Shown here one piece after another: positions 19,960-30,971 of a stretch of 56,511 nt of DNA. Location: NCBI RefSeq assembly GCF_002104995.1, contig NW_024468299.1, positions 1 through 56,511 on the forward strand. The letters run 5' to 3'. How positions within the stretch are numbered: position 1 is the first letter of the stretch; every line of letters begins with the position of its first letter. Below the pieces are notes generated by a model. The model was not told the DNA's origin. It searched no databases and saw only the letters and a list, made by a program, of their open reading frames with translations. Origin of the DNA: Linderina pennispora. Taxonomy: Eukaryota; Kickxellomycota; Kickxellomycetes; Kickxellales; Kickxellaceae. A program made the position numbers and the translations under genes.

Positions 19960-20040
19960 ATGGAATACGATTCTGACAACGAAGAATATAATGACGACAT
20001 GTTCGAGGATGTTACGGAGCCACCTTCGCTTTACAAGTAG
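19960..20040 (+). CDS. Predicted acidic micropeptide (26 aa)
   Basis: The frame is the first ATG after a clear TATA box and encodes 26 residues. About half are Asp or Glu. The start is MEYDSDNEEYNDD and the end is EPPSLYK. It has no signal peptide or membrane segment. I recognise no family. The promoter layout (TATA about 100 bp before the ATG, pyrimidine-rich leader) supports a real short gene, but no homolog is available to confirm it. Confidence 0.42.
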   Translation: MEYDSDNEEYNDDMFEDVTEPPSLYK

Positions 20041-21512
20041 CAGCCTGTAGGCTCTTTTGTCTCTGTGGCAAAGTAGTTTGGGTGCTTAATATTGATTCTA
20101 ACATGAATATACATATTATTCTCAGTGAGTTCTGGCGCTATTCAGGTCACACCTGGCTAATTGTACCGGAAGTACCACTTGTTTTCGCCAGCCATTCCCG
20201 ACTAAAACTGGACATGCATGTAGTTAGTGCTCTTTATGTTAGCAGGCCTGCCTGTTCCTTCGGCGGTTGCCAAGACAGGGTGTCATACTGTGCGCAGTAA
20301 TGCTGACAGTGCCGAAGAAATTCCATTCCTCCGCACCTTGTGTGTCATTATCCTTTGGAAGCAGTAGTACATTCGAGCACAGCGGATGGTTTGTACCGGA
20401 GCATAGCCCTCAAGCCGGTATTGCCAAATACGCTATTCAATCCTTCTGTGCCGACCAGGTGGTAGAGGGTGTCCTTTTCCTGATGCCTGTTAGAGTGCTG
20501 GCTTGGCAACGGCCAGGACCTACATACTAGCGGCACAACAAAAGGTGCTCGGCCAATTTTCTCACCACCTGAGCGCACATTTTTGGCTTTTTCTTAGCCG
20601 GGTTTAGGCCACAATCAGGCCTATTATTAGTAACAATGAATGAGCCCTATTTCCCAGAGTCTATTCCGAGCGCCAAGAATTGCAATGTATTCTTATTTGG
20701 TTTGGTTATTTCCCCCCTCTTGGACCAGCAGGCCAGGGCAAAGACTTGGCCACCAAACATGCCCGGCACGGAGAACGCGACTGCAGCTTCGCTTCTGGCT
20801 ACAGTTTCAAGCATTACTAGCATTGCTCATGTGACGGGTTGTGGAATAAGTTGAAAAAGCCGACACGAAAGCAATCCCCGGAATAGAGGTGAATGGGTCG
20901 TGTGATGTGTTACTGACTCCGGAGTACAGGAACCCAAGAGTATTCTTCCCAGCGCGCGCAGTTCTCGGAAGTTAAAAATGGTGCATCCGGCAACCACATT
21001 TCCGACCATATCCGCAATCCGGGGATGGCCAAGCAAAGTGCGCAGTGAGAGAGTCGCCGCTTTGGCAACCATCTCTTACTTTCATGCAAGCCATCACAGC
21101 CAGCTTGTGACAACTAGCTGCCGAAGGAAAAGGCGATTTGTGCCATACCAGGGAAGGGTGTATGCACAGCTCGGCAGGGGGCACAAGTAGAGCGCCTGTT
21201 TCAGAAACAGCGAATGCAGTGCTTGGTGCTCTTCATCAAATTAACGCCCAGGTCTTTGTGATCATTGTTGTCAGCAATAGCGGTTTTTTATTCATGTCCC
21301 CACAGTCCCCACTCTACATCTCGCTGTAGTGTCTGGCACATGGACGAAAAGGGCAGTTGCTGATGGGCGATTGAATAGCCTCAATGCATGAGGAATGCAG
21401 CTTGATTTCAGAATGCTTGGCTACCCACCCTTTACACCCACCCCCTAACTGCTACTTTTTTAGCCGCACAGGTGCATGAAGGCTTTATCCGCCGTAGCTG
21501 AGTGGAGCATGC
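20041..21512. other. Intergenic, 1.5 kb, no gene seen
   Basis: Only short open frames without start context or recognisable motifs are present. The last part is the distal promoter of the 28-aa gene. Confidence 0.6.
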
Positions 21513-21519
21513 TATAAAA
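21513..21519 (+). promoter_or_regulatory. TATA box of the 28-aa micropeptide gene
   Basis: TATAAAA lies 139 bp before the ATG at 21652. A long pyrimidine-rich and CA-rich leader follows, typical of a strongly expressed fungal gene. Confidence 0.6.
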
Positions 21520-21651
21520 GAGACGGGCATGTCTCCATTTCACTCGGCCTTACACACTTGCCCTCTGACTTTCCTTCCCTCCCCACCTCTCCAAGCAGCA
21601 CACGGATCCTCCTGCTACAGCAGCACTCACACAACAAACCAAGAAGCAACC

Positions 21652-21738
21652 ATGAGTGTTTACCCCACCATTTCCGATCTGGCGCCTAAGCGCGACTATC
21701 CTACCCCTCGTCGACCGCCCGCCGATTTTGACTACTAG
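21652..21738 (+). CDS. Micropeptide with DYPxPxRP motif (28 aa, member 1)
   Basis: The frame encodes 28 residues starting MSVYPTISDLAPK and ending RDYPTPRRPPADFDY. A TATA box and pyrimidine-rich leader precede it. The ATG context (AGCAACCATGAG) is good. The C-terminal segment aligns without gaps with two other tiny predicted proteins at 33087-33209 and 46823-46924: [RH]-DYP-x-P-x-RP-[PL]-x-x-[FI]-[DE]. No signal peptide or membrane segment is present. An in-frame upstream ATG at 21529 lies only about 10 bp after the TATA box and so is probably upstream of the transcript start. Function is unknown. Confidence 0.55.
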   Translation: MSVYPTISDLAPKRDYPTPRRPPADFDY

Positions 21739-22719
21739 CTCCAACCATTGTCCAGGCAGCCTCTACACGATGTACATATAAACTCTGACAACAACACGCA
21801 TACAGATATTCAGTAGCTATTTCTCATAAATCATTTGCCAGCTTGCATAAATACAAACCTGTGCCGACAGTCATGATGCGCGAGACCTGTAAAGCCCACT
21901 GTTTACACTCACTTCAGCATACACCCAGCACCAGTAAACCCTCGATTCGGTTATTGTTAAGAGGGGTAGTATGCGGAGCGGGCTCTCCTCTGTTCCTGCT
22001 GCTACTGTTGCTGCAAGACAGTAAAGCTCCGGTAGACGAAGGGCCATGCTATGGGAGGTAGTGAGGGAAAGTGCCATGTCTTTTGCCGCGTTACTGAGGT
22101 GGCCGCTTTTGTCGCGCAGGATACAGCTGCAAGGAGCTTGTCTGTTGGCTAGTTCACACGGTACGCCAGGGTTGTTGTTCTGCTGTAGTTTGCCATCGGC
22201 ATTCTCTCTAAAAATGCATATTACAAGCAAATTCGCCGGATCCAAATTTGGTCTAATTGCTCTTGCTATGCATGCAGGCACAAGCGACCGATTCGCATGT
22301 CTTGCCTGATTCGCATATGCACAATATATTGGCATGGGGCGTCAGATCAACACCTTGTTCATGATCCAAAAGATACGTAGCGAACTGGCAATCTTCGGCA
22401 TACAGTGTAGAGCGAGAGAGCATAGTGTGAGCTGGTGGCGTACTGGCGAAGCCCCCTTGGCGGCTAAATTGGCAGCTCTGGATAAAATACGGGGCGCTGG
22501 AGTGACGCAGTGGCAGGATTCCTAGCTGCAAAAAGCGGACAGCATGGGTGAAGGCAGCAGAGAGGGCGATAATAAACGAGCAGCCCAAAAATGGCAGCTA
22601 TGGCAATCCCATAGTCTAAGCCATCGTGGTTTGTACATGTCCGCTATGCATGGGAGCGGCCCTGTAATGCGCATCCATGTGTATTATTGCTAAATAGTTT
22701 AGTTTGGGCAAGAAAAAGG
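21739..22719. other. Intergenic, no gene seen
   Basis: The 3' flank of the micropeptide gene and the promoter of the Rab escort gene. No supported coding frame. Confidence 0.6.
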
Positions 22720-24202
22720 ATGGCAGAGGAGAACACACTGAATAACGAGGAGTACGACGCTGTTGTGCTGGGCACGGGGCTAGTCGAGTCGATCGTGGCC
22801 AGTGACATTGCAGCCGCGGAAAAGAAGGTGCTGCATATTGACCGAAACCCGTTTTACGGTGGCGACTACGCCAGCTTCTCGCTCATCGGCTTCATTGAGT
22901 GGGCGACTAGGCTTCGAGATCAGAGTCAGGTCCCGGTAGTGGACATTGCTATTGGTGATGTTGAGATACAGCTTGGCGCACGCAAGAGCGGCGAGGTCTC
23001 GGCTAGTAATCTGTTGCCAGAGACAGCACAGGGCAGCTGTCAGGTAGGCGAGATCCTGGCGATGTTATCTGAGTATCTAAGCAGCGAGCAGCTGGAACAG
23101 CTGAGCAATTCTGATGTACTCAAGAGGCTGGCAGGCGAGTCGCGCAGATACGCACTCGAGTTAGCACCAAAGCTCACATTCTGCCGCGGACCGCTTATCG
23201 ACGTGTTGATTGCAGCGGGCATGGCCGAGTACATGGAGTTCAAGGGCGTCGATGCGAATCTGCTGGTGACTGATGCTGGCGTTGAGCGGGTGCCGGACTC
23301 AAAGGAGGAGGTGTTTGCCAGCACTGCCCTGAAGTTGATCGAGAAGCGCAAGCTGATGCGGCTCCTGACAACAATCAGTGATCCGGAGCAGGTCTCTAAG
23401 CTGGCCAGTGAGCACGGTAACGAGGATTTTGGCGATCTTCTGAAGAAGCAGTTCAAGCTTGATGGTAGTCTGCTGAACGCGGTTCTGTATGCCGTGGCAC
23501 GGGCGACCCGTCCGATTTCTGTCAGCGAGGGGTGTGCACGGGTGGAGAAGTATCTAAAGTCGATAGGGCGTTATGGCCGCATGGCGTTCCTGAGCTCTAT
23601 GTATGGTAGCGGGGCTGAGGTCGCGCAGGCATTTTTGCCGCTCATGTGCAGTCGCCGGCGGTACATATATCCTGTCTGAGTCGATCAAGCAGATTGAGAA
23701 GACAGAGTCAGGTTATGTAGTTGAGTTGAGTCATGGCAGGGTAACAACGAAATCCCTCATTATGCATCCGTCGTACCTGTCAGATGCCACAGAATCCGAG
23801 ACTGAAGTACCAGTCGCTCGCAGGTTCACAGTCCTGGATTCTCCAGCACTAGGTGAAGATACGACCAGCATGCTGAGCTTTGTCGAGGGTAGCCACGTGG
23901 TTTCTATGCTCTACCTAACGAGTGCCACCATGGTTGTTCCCAAGGGCAAATCTTTGGTGTATGCGTGGACAGAAGGCCGGTATTCGCAGTCGAAGGAGTT
24001 GCTGGACCGAGCCATTGATAGCGCTGTTGGTGACAAAGCGCACCGGATGCTGAGTGTTGGGTTTGAGTGCCGTGCACTGGCTCCAAGAGGCGGTTATACT
24101 TGTACCCCTGGCATGGCTGATGAGTCGGTGGATTTGGATTCGGCAGTCCAGGCAGCACAGCAAATTCTAGATGCGTTCTTTGGTAGCGGTTCCAATGAAT
24201 AG
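22720..24202 (+). CDS. MRS6: Rab escort protein (REP/Mrs6 family), one frameshift
   Basis: REP presents newly made Rab GTPases to geranylgeranyl transferase II. The N-terminus has the GDI/REP dinucleotide-type fold: YDAVVLGTGLVESIVASDIA, then VLHIDRNPFYGGDYASFSL. The ASFSLIGFIEW continuation fits REP better than Rab GDI. Later conserved segments include FCRGPLIDVLIAAGMAEYMEF and MYGSGAEVAQAFCRSCAVAGG. The frame breaks once in a run of five T at about 23625-23632; removing one T restores AFCRSCAVAGGTYIL. This looks like a homopolymer error, because the flanking protein is well conserved. The total is about 493 residues, on the short side for fungal REPs. The start is the first ATG with NEEYDAVV following. 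Confidence 0.86.
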
Positions 24203-25766
24203 TTTTTTTTTTTTTTGCTTTCAGAGACATGTGCATCCTACTTGTATGTGCAGTTTCCATGGGATATCAATAAAAGAAGCGCATATGGCTTTGCAGTGAT
24301 GTGTATTGCATTGACTTTGCACTGTAGTGAAGGTGCTAGTGATCACGAAGAGCTGTAAATGCACAAAGACGCTGCTCTCTTTGAGGCATCAGGAACGCAT
24401 GTTCTCAGCGGACTTGCTAGTCATCAATCGCCCCTGTCGCACCTTACTAGGGCACATCCGGCTTTTGAATGGATGCAGGTTTGCCAAGACGACAGCAAAT
24501 GCTATTGCCACGGATGCCCGCAGAAAACAAGGGGGCCGGTTCTTTATTTAGCAAGTTGCCGCTCTTTGCTCTCTATTATTTGCTTCAGAAGCAGGAGGGA
24601 AAATCACGCACTTGAAACCAGCTTGTATTCTTGTTTTTCCTTTTTGGCGATTCAGTGGTTTTGTAATCTACAGGGAAAGCGGTGAAGGCAACCAATGCAG
24701 CGTGTGCTGCACGAAGAGGGGCAGGTTCTGATATAAACGACGGCTGGGGAGCATCGCTTTCGCCCTCTCCATCCTTAACTTTTATTTCGTTTTTCTGTAT
24801 AGAACTTCTTTGCATTTACCAAGCGGTTACAGCTTCTTTTTTGAGGTGGGTTCAGTAACAAGGTAGGTTCACCTGCGCTCAGCTTGGGTAATCCAGGGGT
24901 TCAAAGGATAGAATGTTCCATATTTTCTGTCAACTCTGCCAACTCCGCACCGCACATACATGGCTTTTTCCCGCACTTGCTATGCCAGGGCCTCTGTTTA
25001 TTGTGCACTCTGCCCAGCTATCCAAGTGAGCTTGATGGAAGGTTCTTTCGGACTGCCACACTATTTTCTATTGTTTGCTAGGGGATGTCTGTGCTTTCCT
25101 CCCGTATGCTTAGCTAGCCAGGCCCCTCTGCTGAGCATATTCGAGCTTTATTCTTTGCCAACAGCAGGCATATGCCACCGGTGGAAAGAGCGGGTGGCAA
25201 TAAAGGCCTGGGCGTCTTGATTTATTTCGTTTGTTATTTTTTCACTGCCTGCCCTCAGTCGTCGAACGCGGAAGGAATACGCATGCAGTTCTATGCATCG
25301 CGCCAAGAAGAGGGGGTGTTGGGATCGTCCCTACAATGGACGTATGGTGGGGCAGCGGACACACGGGCTGGGAATTTGAAAACAGCAAGCAGTGCTTTTC
25401 ACAAAAAATTCGGATAATCGCTGATGTCCTGACCGACAGAAAGGTTGCTTGGCAAAGAGGACAAGGGCGAATTTAGCATGGTGTGGTACTTGGTCCCCCT
25501 TCTCAACCTATGTGCCTTTGGATAGAAAAATGACTGGTGGACGAAGAGGGGGATTCATCAACCTCTCTAGCTGGCCCGTGTCAGCTAAGCTACATATTGT
25601 CCAAGGCATGGGAGGGCGTCTAACTAGCCAAGAACGGCCTGCTGTGTCAGAAAAGCCTTTTAATAGCGAGGCCGCGGCATATGAGCTTTTGGTTTTTCGT
25701 CAGAATGAGCCTCTCATCTAAATATCTTCTCTCACTTTACTACTTAGGCACTATAGATTCATTGCG
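24203..25766. other. Intergenic, 1.6 kb, no gene seen
   Basis: It includes a T-run just after the REP stop (24203-24216). A TATA-like box at 24731-24737 has a pyrimidine-rich stretch after it, but the first ATG (24912) opens a 38-codon frame with no recognisable features. Confidence 0.55.
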
Positions 25767-26897
25767 ATGCTCGGTACCAGCGATACAACCAGGCGGCTAG
25801 CTGTGCGCGAGGTGCTTCATACAATTCTCGCATGGACAGTGTTGCTATCCATAGTAGCCTGGATGACTCTTTGCCAGCAGTGGTCTGACATGCGGTGGTG
25901 GAGTTGGCGTATGAGCGAGCACCATAGACACAGCAGCAACAGAATAGATACGGCAGTCACTGCCCATCCGCTGCGAGACCTGGTACTTGAAATTATGCCA
26001 TTTGTGCCGCAAGTGTGGGTGTCGGATGCGTTTGTTAACTCGGCGGCACTGGTGTGCGTGGTCGGCTGTTGTTTGATGGTCAGAGGATGGCAAGCAAAGC
26101 TGGTGCTTATTCGGCGGATTGGGTGGATGATGGCTGTGCTGTATTTTTTGCGGTCGATTACCATCTCGCTGACCACACTGCCACCATCGCTGAAGGAGTG
26201 TGTGCCGGTGCTGCCCAAGGATACACATGACCTGCTGGCGCATATTCCTGGAAGCATGTCTGGCCAGATATCGGCTTGTACGGACAAGATTTTTTCTGGC
26301 CACACGGCAATTCTAGCCATTTCGTTTCTGTTCTGGACGCGGTACGCCCGGCACTGGGCGTTCATTGCCTACAGCGCCATCCATACAGTCATAGGAATGA
26401 TTAGTGTGCTGGCTGTGCGATACCACTACTCGATAGATGTGCTTTTGGCGATGGTACTGGCGTTCTTTGTTCACCACGTTTACTACACGTCTCTGGACAG
26501 GGCGATTCTGCATCGGACTGTAGTATCAAACGACAGCGGTGCACAGGATTCCGCGAGCAGCAGCAGCAGCAGCACAGGCAGCATGTCTTTGGCTTCGCAT
26601 GTTGCCCAAGAGTCATCTGAGCATGCGTATAGCCGGGTGCAGGAAAATGACGACAGCGCTGGTGAGCAATTCGAGCAACCGCCGGCCAACACCGAGAAGA
26701 TGCTGCGCCGAGTAAGATTGGCTACGCATATAGCCGTGACTGTGCCAGCTGCAGCTGATGAGGAGTGTCTTGATACTGAATATTACAAGCCAGGGCGCAT
26801 GGACGCAAACAGCATACATCTAATGGCTGTCAATCGTCCGATGAGCCGGGCACTGCCACGGGTTGTTGCCTGGATGGACGGTCTTCAGTTCCGATGA
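25767..26897 (+). CDS. Sphingomyelin-synthase-like membrane phosphotransferase (copy 1)
   Basis: This 376-residue protein has six probable membrane segments and the PAP2_C/sphingomyelin synthase catalytic core. The motifs are RSITISLTTLPP (129-140), CTDKIFSGHT (171-180) and RYHYSIDVLLA (218-228), so the presumed catalytic triad is His179, His220 and Asp224. The family transfers a phospho-head group to ceramide at the Golgi or plasma membrane. Yeasts use AUR1 for inositolphosphoceramide instead, so the head group used here is unknown. A Ser-rich cytosolic tail follows, ending in a conserved block (MAVNRPMSRALPRVVAWM) shared with copy 2 downstream. The gene has no intron. The copies are tandem, separated by 1.05 kb. 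Confidence 0.85.
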   Translation: MLGTSDTTRRLAVREVLHTILAWTVLLSIVAWMTLCQQWSDMRWWSWRMSEHHRHSSNRIDTAVTAHPLRDLVLEIMPFVPQVWVSDAFVNSAALVCVVGCCLMVRGWQAKLVLIRRIGWMMAVLYFLRSITISLTTLPPSLKECVPVLPKDTHDLLAHIPGSMSGQISACTDKIFSGHTAILAISFLFWTRYARHWAFIAYSAIHTVIGMISVLAVRYHYSIDVLLAMVLAFFVHHVYYTSLDRAILHRTVVSNDSGAQDSASSSSSSTGSMSLASHVAQESSEHAYSRVQENDDSAGEQFEQPPANTEKMLRRVRLATHIAVTVPAAADEECLDTEYYKPGRMDANSIHLMAVNRPMSRALPRVVAWMDGLQFR

Positions 26898-27948
26898 ACA
26901 AATACATGTGGCCCCTTCGTCTCTTACTGTTGCTAATTATTCTACTTGGCTGAAACTTGCGACGCTCTTCTCCCAATAAATTCTCGCTTTTGTATTCAGG
27001 AGCATCGATTTGCGCATGATCGGTAAACGCCACGTGATGGTGGGCAAATGGCAGGAACAGGCTCATGACTAGGGCGTTTATGTGCAAGGCAGGCCGAAAA
27101 GACACGATAGGGAGGGGCTGGCAGGTAGCTAGCGCCTTGGTGTAACCGTGTATCGCACTTGGCTGCAGTGGATGGGCAGCACTCTTGCATGCATTACGCA
27201 TTTCGTCGCTACAGAACAGTAAAGTGGAGCTGCCAAGTGCTTGGCACGCTCTGTGAACAAAGCCTCTCAGCCTCATCCGGCCTGACTCGGAGTGAGCCCC
27301 CATCAACAAGGATCCTGCCTGTTGCGACCTATCCCCGCAGCCCGCGCTTATTTAAGAACCGACAAGCAAATGGGTTCATGGGCCATTCGCCATGTTCCTC
27401 TCCCCCCAATGAATGTGCTGGAGGGGAGCTAGGCGGGGATCTGCAGAAAAAGAATCGCATGCTGCAGTGACGGGTTGTCGACTGCACAAAAGCGAGAAGA
27501 TATGCAGATTTTTTTTTATATTTTTGGGCAGTTCAGGCAATAAATCAGCAAAGCACACTTTCTGCCAAACATCACAGATTGTAGTTGCCTAGAAAAAATA
27601 GACCGAAAAGGGGAGATCCCCTCTCCCACCTTTCTGTTGAGCAGCTCGCTGCCCACAAAAGAAGATAAAAATACGACAAACGCTGTGGCCCCTTTTCAAT
27701 GGGCTCGGCTGAACGAGAAAACAAGGAACATGGCAGTTTATTTTTTTTATCTTGCTAGCATTTCAGGTTGCCTGTGAAGGCCTAATAAATGTCGATGGCT
27801 TTTGCGCTTTGAAGCAGCCTGTCCTTTCTTTTATTGACGCCTTCCCCTTCTCCATCTCCTTCAGCAATCCACATTACTCTATTCCCCAAACCAACTGATA
27901 CACCTACTGCTACACCATTCTGTCTATAAGTTTTGTATATCATTAATA
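26898..27948. other. Intergenic between the two SMS-like genes
   Basis: Promoter region of copy 2, T-rich in its second half. No gene is visible. Confidence 0.6.
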
Positions 27949-29082
27949 ATGTTCCATATCAGCGAGACGACAAGGCGGCTATTTGCGCGTGAGGCACTGC
28001 ACACAATTCTCGCATGGGTGGTGCTGGTGGTGGTAGTGGCCTGGATGACAATATGCCAGCAGTGGTCCGACATGCGATGGTGGCGCTGGTACACAGATGG
28101 TCACCATGGCCATGGTAGAGGAGGACCTCCACCCCCGCATCCCTCGGTAGACAACCAGCCGCTGCGGGACATTCTGCTAGACAACCTGCCGTTTGTGCCG
28201 CAGGGGTGGGTGTCAGATGCGCTTGTAAATACAGCAGGTCTGTTCAGCGTAGTCGGCTGCATGCTAATGGCGCGCGGGTGGCAAGCGAAGCTGGTGCTCC
28301 TGCGGCGCGTAGCGTGGATGATGGGGGTTTTGTATTTTCTGCGGTCGATTACCATCTCGCTGACGACGATGCCGCCGTCTATCAAGGGGTGCGTGCCAGT
28401 GCTGCCCAAGGATACAAACGAATTGCTGGCGCACATTCCTGGGAGTTTTACGGGTGAGGTGGGTGCGTGCACTGACAAGATTTTCTCTGGCCACACGACG
28501 ATTTTGGTCATTTCGTTTCTATTCTGGACGCGGTACGCCCGGCACTGGGCGTTCATTGCCTATAGCGCAATTCACACTATCGCGGGCATTCTCAGTGTGC
28601 TGGCCGTGCGCTACCACTACTCGATAGACGTGCTTTTGGCGATAATTCTGACGTATTTCGTCCACCACGCGTACTACGGTGCGCTGGACCGGGCAATTCT
28701 GCTCCGCGATATGCTTGCGGGCAGGCACTCGTACAGCATGCATAGCGCGCTGCCAATCACAGGGCCGGCGAAAAGAGCGTCCGAGTATGTGTATGACCGG
28801 GTGCAGGAGGGTAGTGAGGACGATATTGAAGAGTTGTTTGAGCAGTCGCCGGCTGATGCTCCAACGATGGCCATGTCTGACAGCGAGAAACCACAGATGC
28901 GCACCAGCTCGTATGTTTCCGTGCCAATGCCGGTTGCTGCCGATGAGGAGTGCCTGGAGAAGGGCTATTATGTGCCAAGCGACAGGAATGCAAACAGTGT
29001 CGATTCCATGGTGGTCAATCGTCCGATGAGCCGGACTCTGCCCAAGGTTGTCGCATGGATGGACGGCCTCCATTTCCGTTGA
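27949..29082 (+). CDS. Sphingomyelin-synthase-like membrane phosphotransferase (copy 2)
   Basis: The protein has 377 residues and is a clear paralog of copy 1, with the same core: RSITISLTTMPP, CTDKIFSGHT and RYHYSIDVLLA (triad His182, His223, Asp227). The first 45 residues and the membrane core are highly similar. The luminal loop after the first membrane segment is different (Gly/His/Pro-rich, residues 50-70), and the cytosolic tail diverges except for its last 50 residues (AADEECLE, MVVNRPMSRTLPKVVAWM). Both copies keep all catalytic residues, so both are probably active. The differing loop and tail point to different regulation or location (inference). Confidence 0.85.
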   Translation: MFHISETTRRLFAREALHTILAWVVLVVVVAWMTICQQWSDMRWWRWYTDGHHGHGRGGPPPPHPSVDNQPLRDILLDNLPFVPQGWVSDALVNTAGLFSVVGCMLMARGWQAKLVLLRRVAWMMGVLYFLRSITISLTTMPPSIKGCVPVLPKDTNELLAHIPGSFTGEVGACTDKIFSGHTTILVISFLFWTRYARHWAFIAYSAIHTIAGILSVLAVRYHYSIDVLLAIILTYFVHHAYYGALDRAILLRDMLAGRHSYSMHSALPITGPAKRASEYVYDRVQEGSEDDIEELFEQSPADAPTMAMSDSEKPQMRTSSYVSVPMPVAADEECLEKGYYVPSDRNANSVDSMVVNRPMSRTLPKVVAWMDGLHFR

Positions 29083-29641
29083 ATGAAATACAGCAGCAAA
29101 AAGAACCTCGCCTCTTTTTTTTGGTTTTGTCCAACACGTGCTAGCCTGTAGGTGAAAGACCCGATGTGTATGCCCGTTTGTCTCCTGTTAATTAATGCAT
29201 TTTTGTTGTCCCTCATTTCATTTTGCCCAAGAGTTTTTGCATGTAAACACCGGCGCCTTGGAACAAGCCACGTGATTGTTCTGGTGTCAATATTCGCCTG
29301 GGGACGCCGAATGCTGCCACTGATGCAGCCGAAGCCCCAGCATCAGCTCAGCCCTGATCAATCAAATCAGCGATTTCGAAACTGCATTGCTGGCATGACA
29401 GAACTCGGCGGCTTGTATGCTGTTTGAAGTGCTGGCACATTGTGGTGAGAAACCCAGCGGAAGGGGCAGTCAGCAGGGCAAAGCCCTCGCAGGTCTCCTT
29501 TTTTACAGAATTTCCAGCACTTATTCTGCGGGCTCTTCTCTCGTCTCTTGCCTCTTGCCTCTTGTCACCTCTGCTATTATCTTACCTTTTTTATTTGCAT
29601 TCGCATAATTCAGCACACTTCTAAAGGGAGGGAAGGAGAAC
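29083..29641. other. Intergenic before the Lunapark gene
   Basis: No gene is visible. A short CTCTTGC tandem lies at about 29545-29567. Confidence 0.6.
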
Positions 29642-30918
29642 ATGGGGCTGTTTTCGTTTCTAAAGGTAAGGGTTCCGCACTAATACCTCCCGTGGGGGAG
29701 GAGGGTGAGTAGGAGCTTTACTAATTTCTTAAAAGGCTTGCGAACTATGGATAGAAGAAGGACGAGGACTTTGAAAAGATCCTGGGGGGACTGGAGCAGG
29801 ACCTGAAGCGCACGGAGAAGCAGCGGCAGCAGTCGCTGGACCGTACGTCTGGGTGGTCGCAGTTCTGGCTCACATACACATCCATAGCGTGGATCGGATA
29901 CCTTTTGGGATTCATTCTGTACGTGTTCCCGGAGCGCCACGACTCGCAGGCACTGAATTTCCCGCAGCACTGCCTGGCAGTGCTACTAGGCCCATTTATA
30001 ATCTACTACGGCAACTATGCGATCCGAATGGTAGGAAGGCGGGCTGTATCGGGGTATGAAAGGCAGATAAAGAAACTGCGCCAGGAAATCAATGAGCGGG
30101 TCGACGAGCTGAAAAAGAAAACCGCATACGATTCCACAAAGACATTGGTTGACCGGTACAGCTCCGCCGCCAGAGGGCAGCCAGAGGCCAGGCGGCGCAC
30201 AGAGCCGGCGGCGCCCGCTGGCTCACCGCAGGCATCGCCGCTGACTGGCCGTGGGAAATCGCAGCCGGCCAACAGCCTGATGGCCATGCGCAATGCCCAG
30301 GCAGCCAGCATGGGCGGTAATGCCATGGCGACGGTACCGCAGCCTGTGTTCCAGCCCGCAGCATCCGGCGTGGTGCGCACCCAGGCTGCCCAGCCACCAC
30401 GAACCGGGTCAGAGCCGCGGCCGTGGCTCGACAAGCTGGTCGAAGGGCTTGTGGGCGATATGGGTCCACAGGACAAGTATGCGCTCATTTGCCGGCATTG
30501 CTTTGCCCACAACGGCCTGGTGCTGCCGGATGAAGTCGATGTGATTCAGTATTCGTGTCCCAAATGCGGAAAGTTCAATCCGAGCCGCCGAGCCCTGGAT
30601 GAGCAGCGCAGGAGATCCGATGTGGTTGACGAGTTCTACTCGGACAAGGACGGCGAGCCAATGGAGGAGGAAGCGGTCGACTATGAGTATATGGAGGACG
30701 ACGAGGCCAGCCCCGTCAGGAAGAGCAGGCGCGAGAAGAAGCCAAGGCAGGAAACAAGGCCTGCTGGCTCCCAGTCCGACAATGACGAGGCAGCGGAGGC
30801 TGACGACGAGCATCCCAGTGCCCAGCAAGAGCCCCAGAATGATCTGTCGCCGGAGACGCCGACCAAGCCCGAAAAGCAGACCACGTCGCCTGTCAAGCAC
30901 AAAGGAAAGCGTATGTGA
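29642..30918 (+). CDS. LNP1: Lunapark family ER junction protein
   Basis: Lunapark stabilises three-way junctions of the tubular ER. Exon 1 (29642-29665) encodes MGLFSFLK. An 89-nt intron (29666-29754, GTAAGG...CTAAT...TAG) joins it in phase 0 to exon 2 (29755-30918), giving 395 residues. Coiled-coil sequence (9-37) is followed by two membrane segments at about 46-66 and 79-99, then a second coiled coil (105-130). A Pro/Ala-rich linker leads to the zinc finger CRHC-x18-CPKC (Cys 254, 257, 276, 279), the hallmark of the family. An acidic, Lys/Arg-rich tail ends the protein. The 3' end is 53 bp from the convergent gene at 30972-32333. Confidence 0.94.
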
Positions 30919-30971
30919 GAAAAGCTAATAGTGCTCGACTGGTGGTTATTCTGAATATCATTTTTTTTTTT

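Noticed and set aside
21529-21651. Upstream in-frame extension of micropeptide member 1
   Set aside because: The upstream ATG lies about 10 bp after the TATA box and is probably not in the transcript; the extension is translated pyrimidine-rich leader.
24700-25025. TATA-like box with a following 38-codon frame
   Set aside because: The ATG is about 180 bp downstream, the peptide has no recognisable features, and no splice pattern improves it.
25390-25420. A fourth DYP-containing peptide on the minus strand
   Set aside because: The frame has no ATG before an upstream stop, and the rest of the motif is absent.
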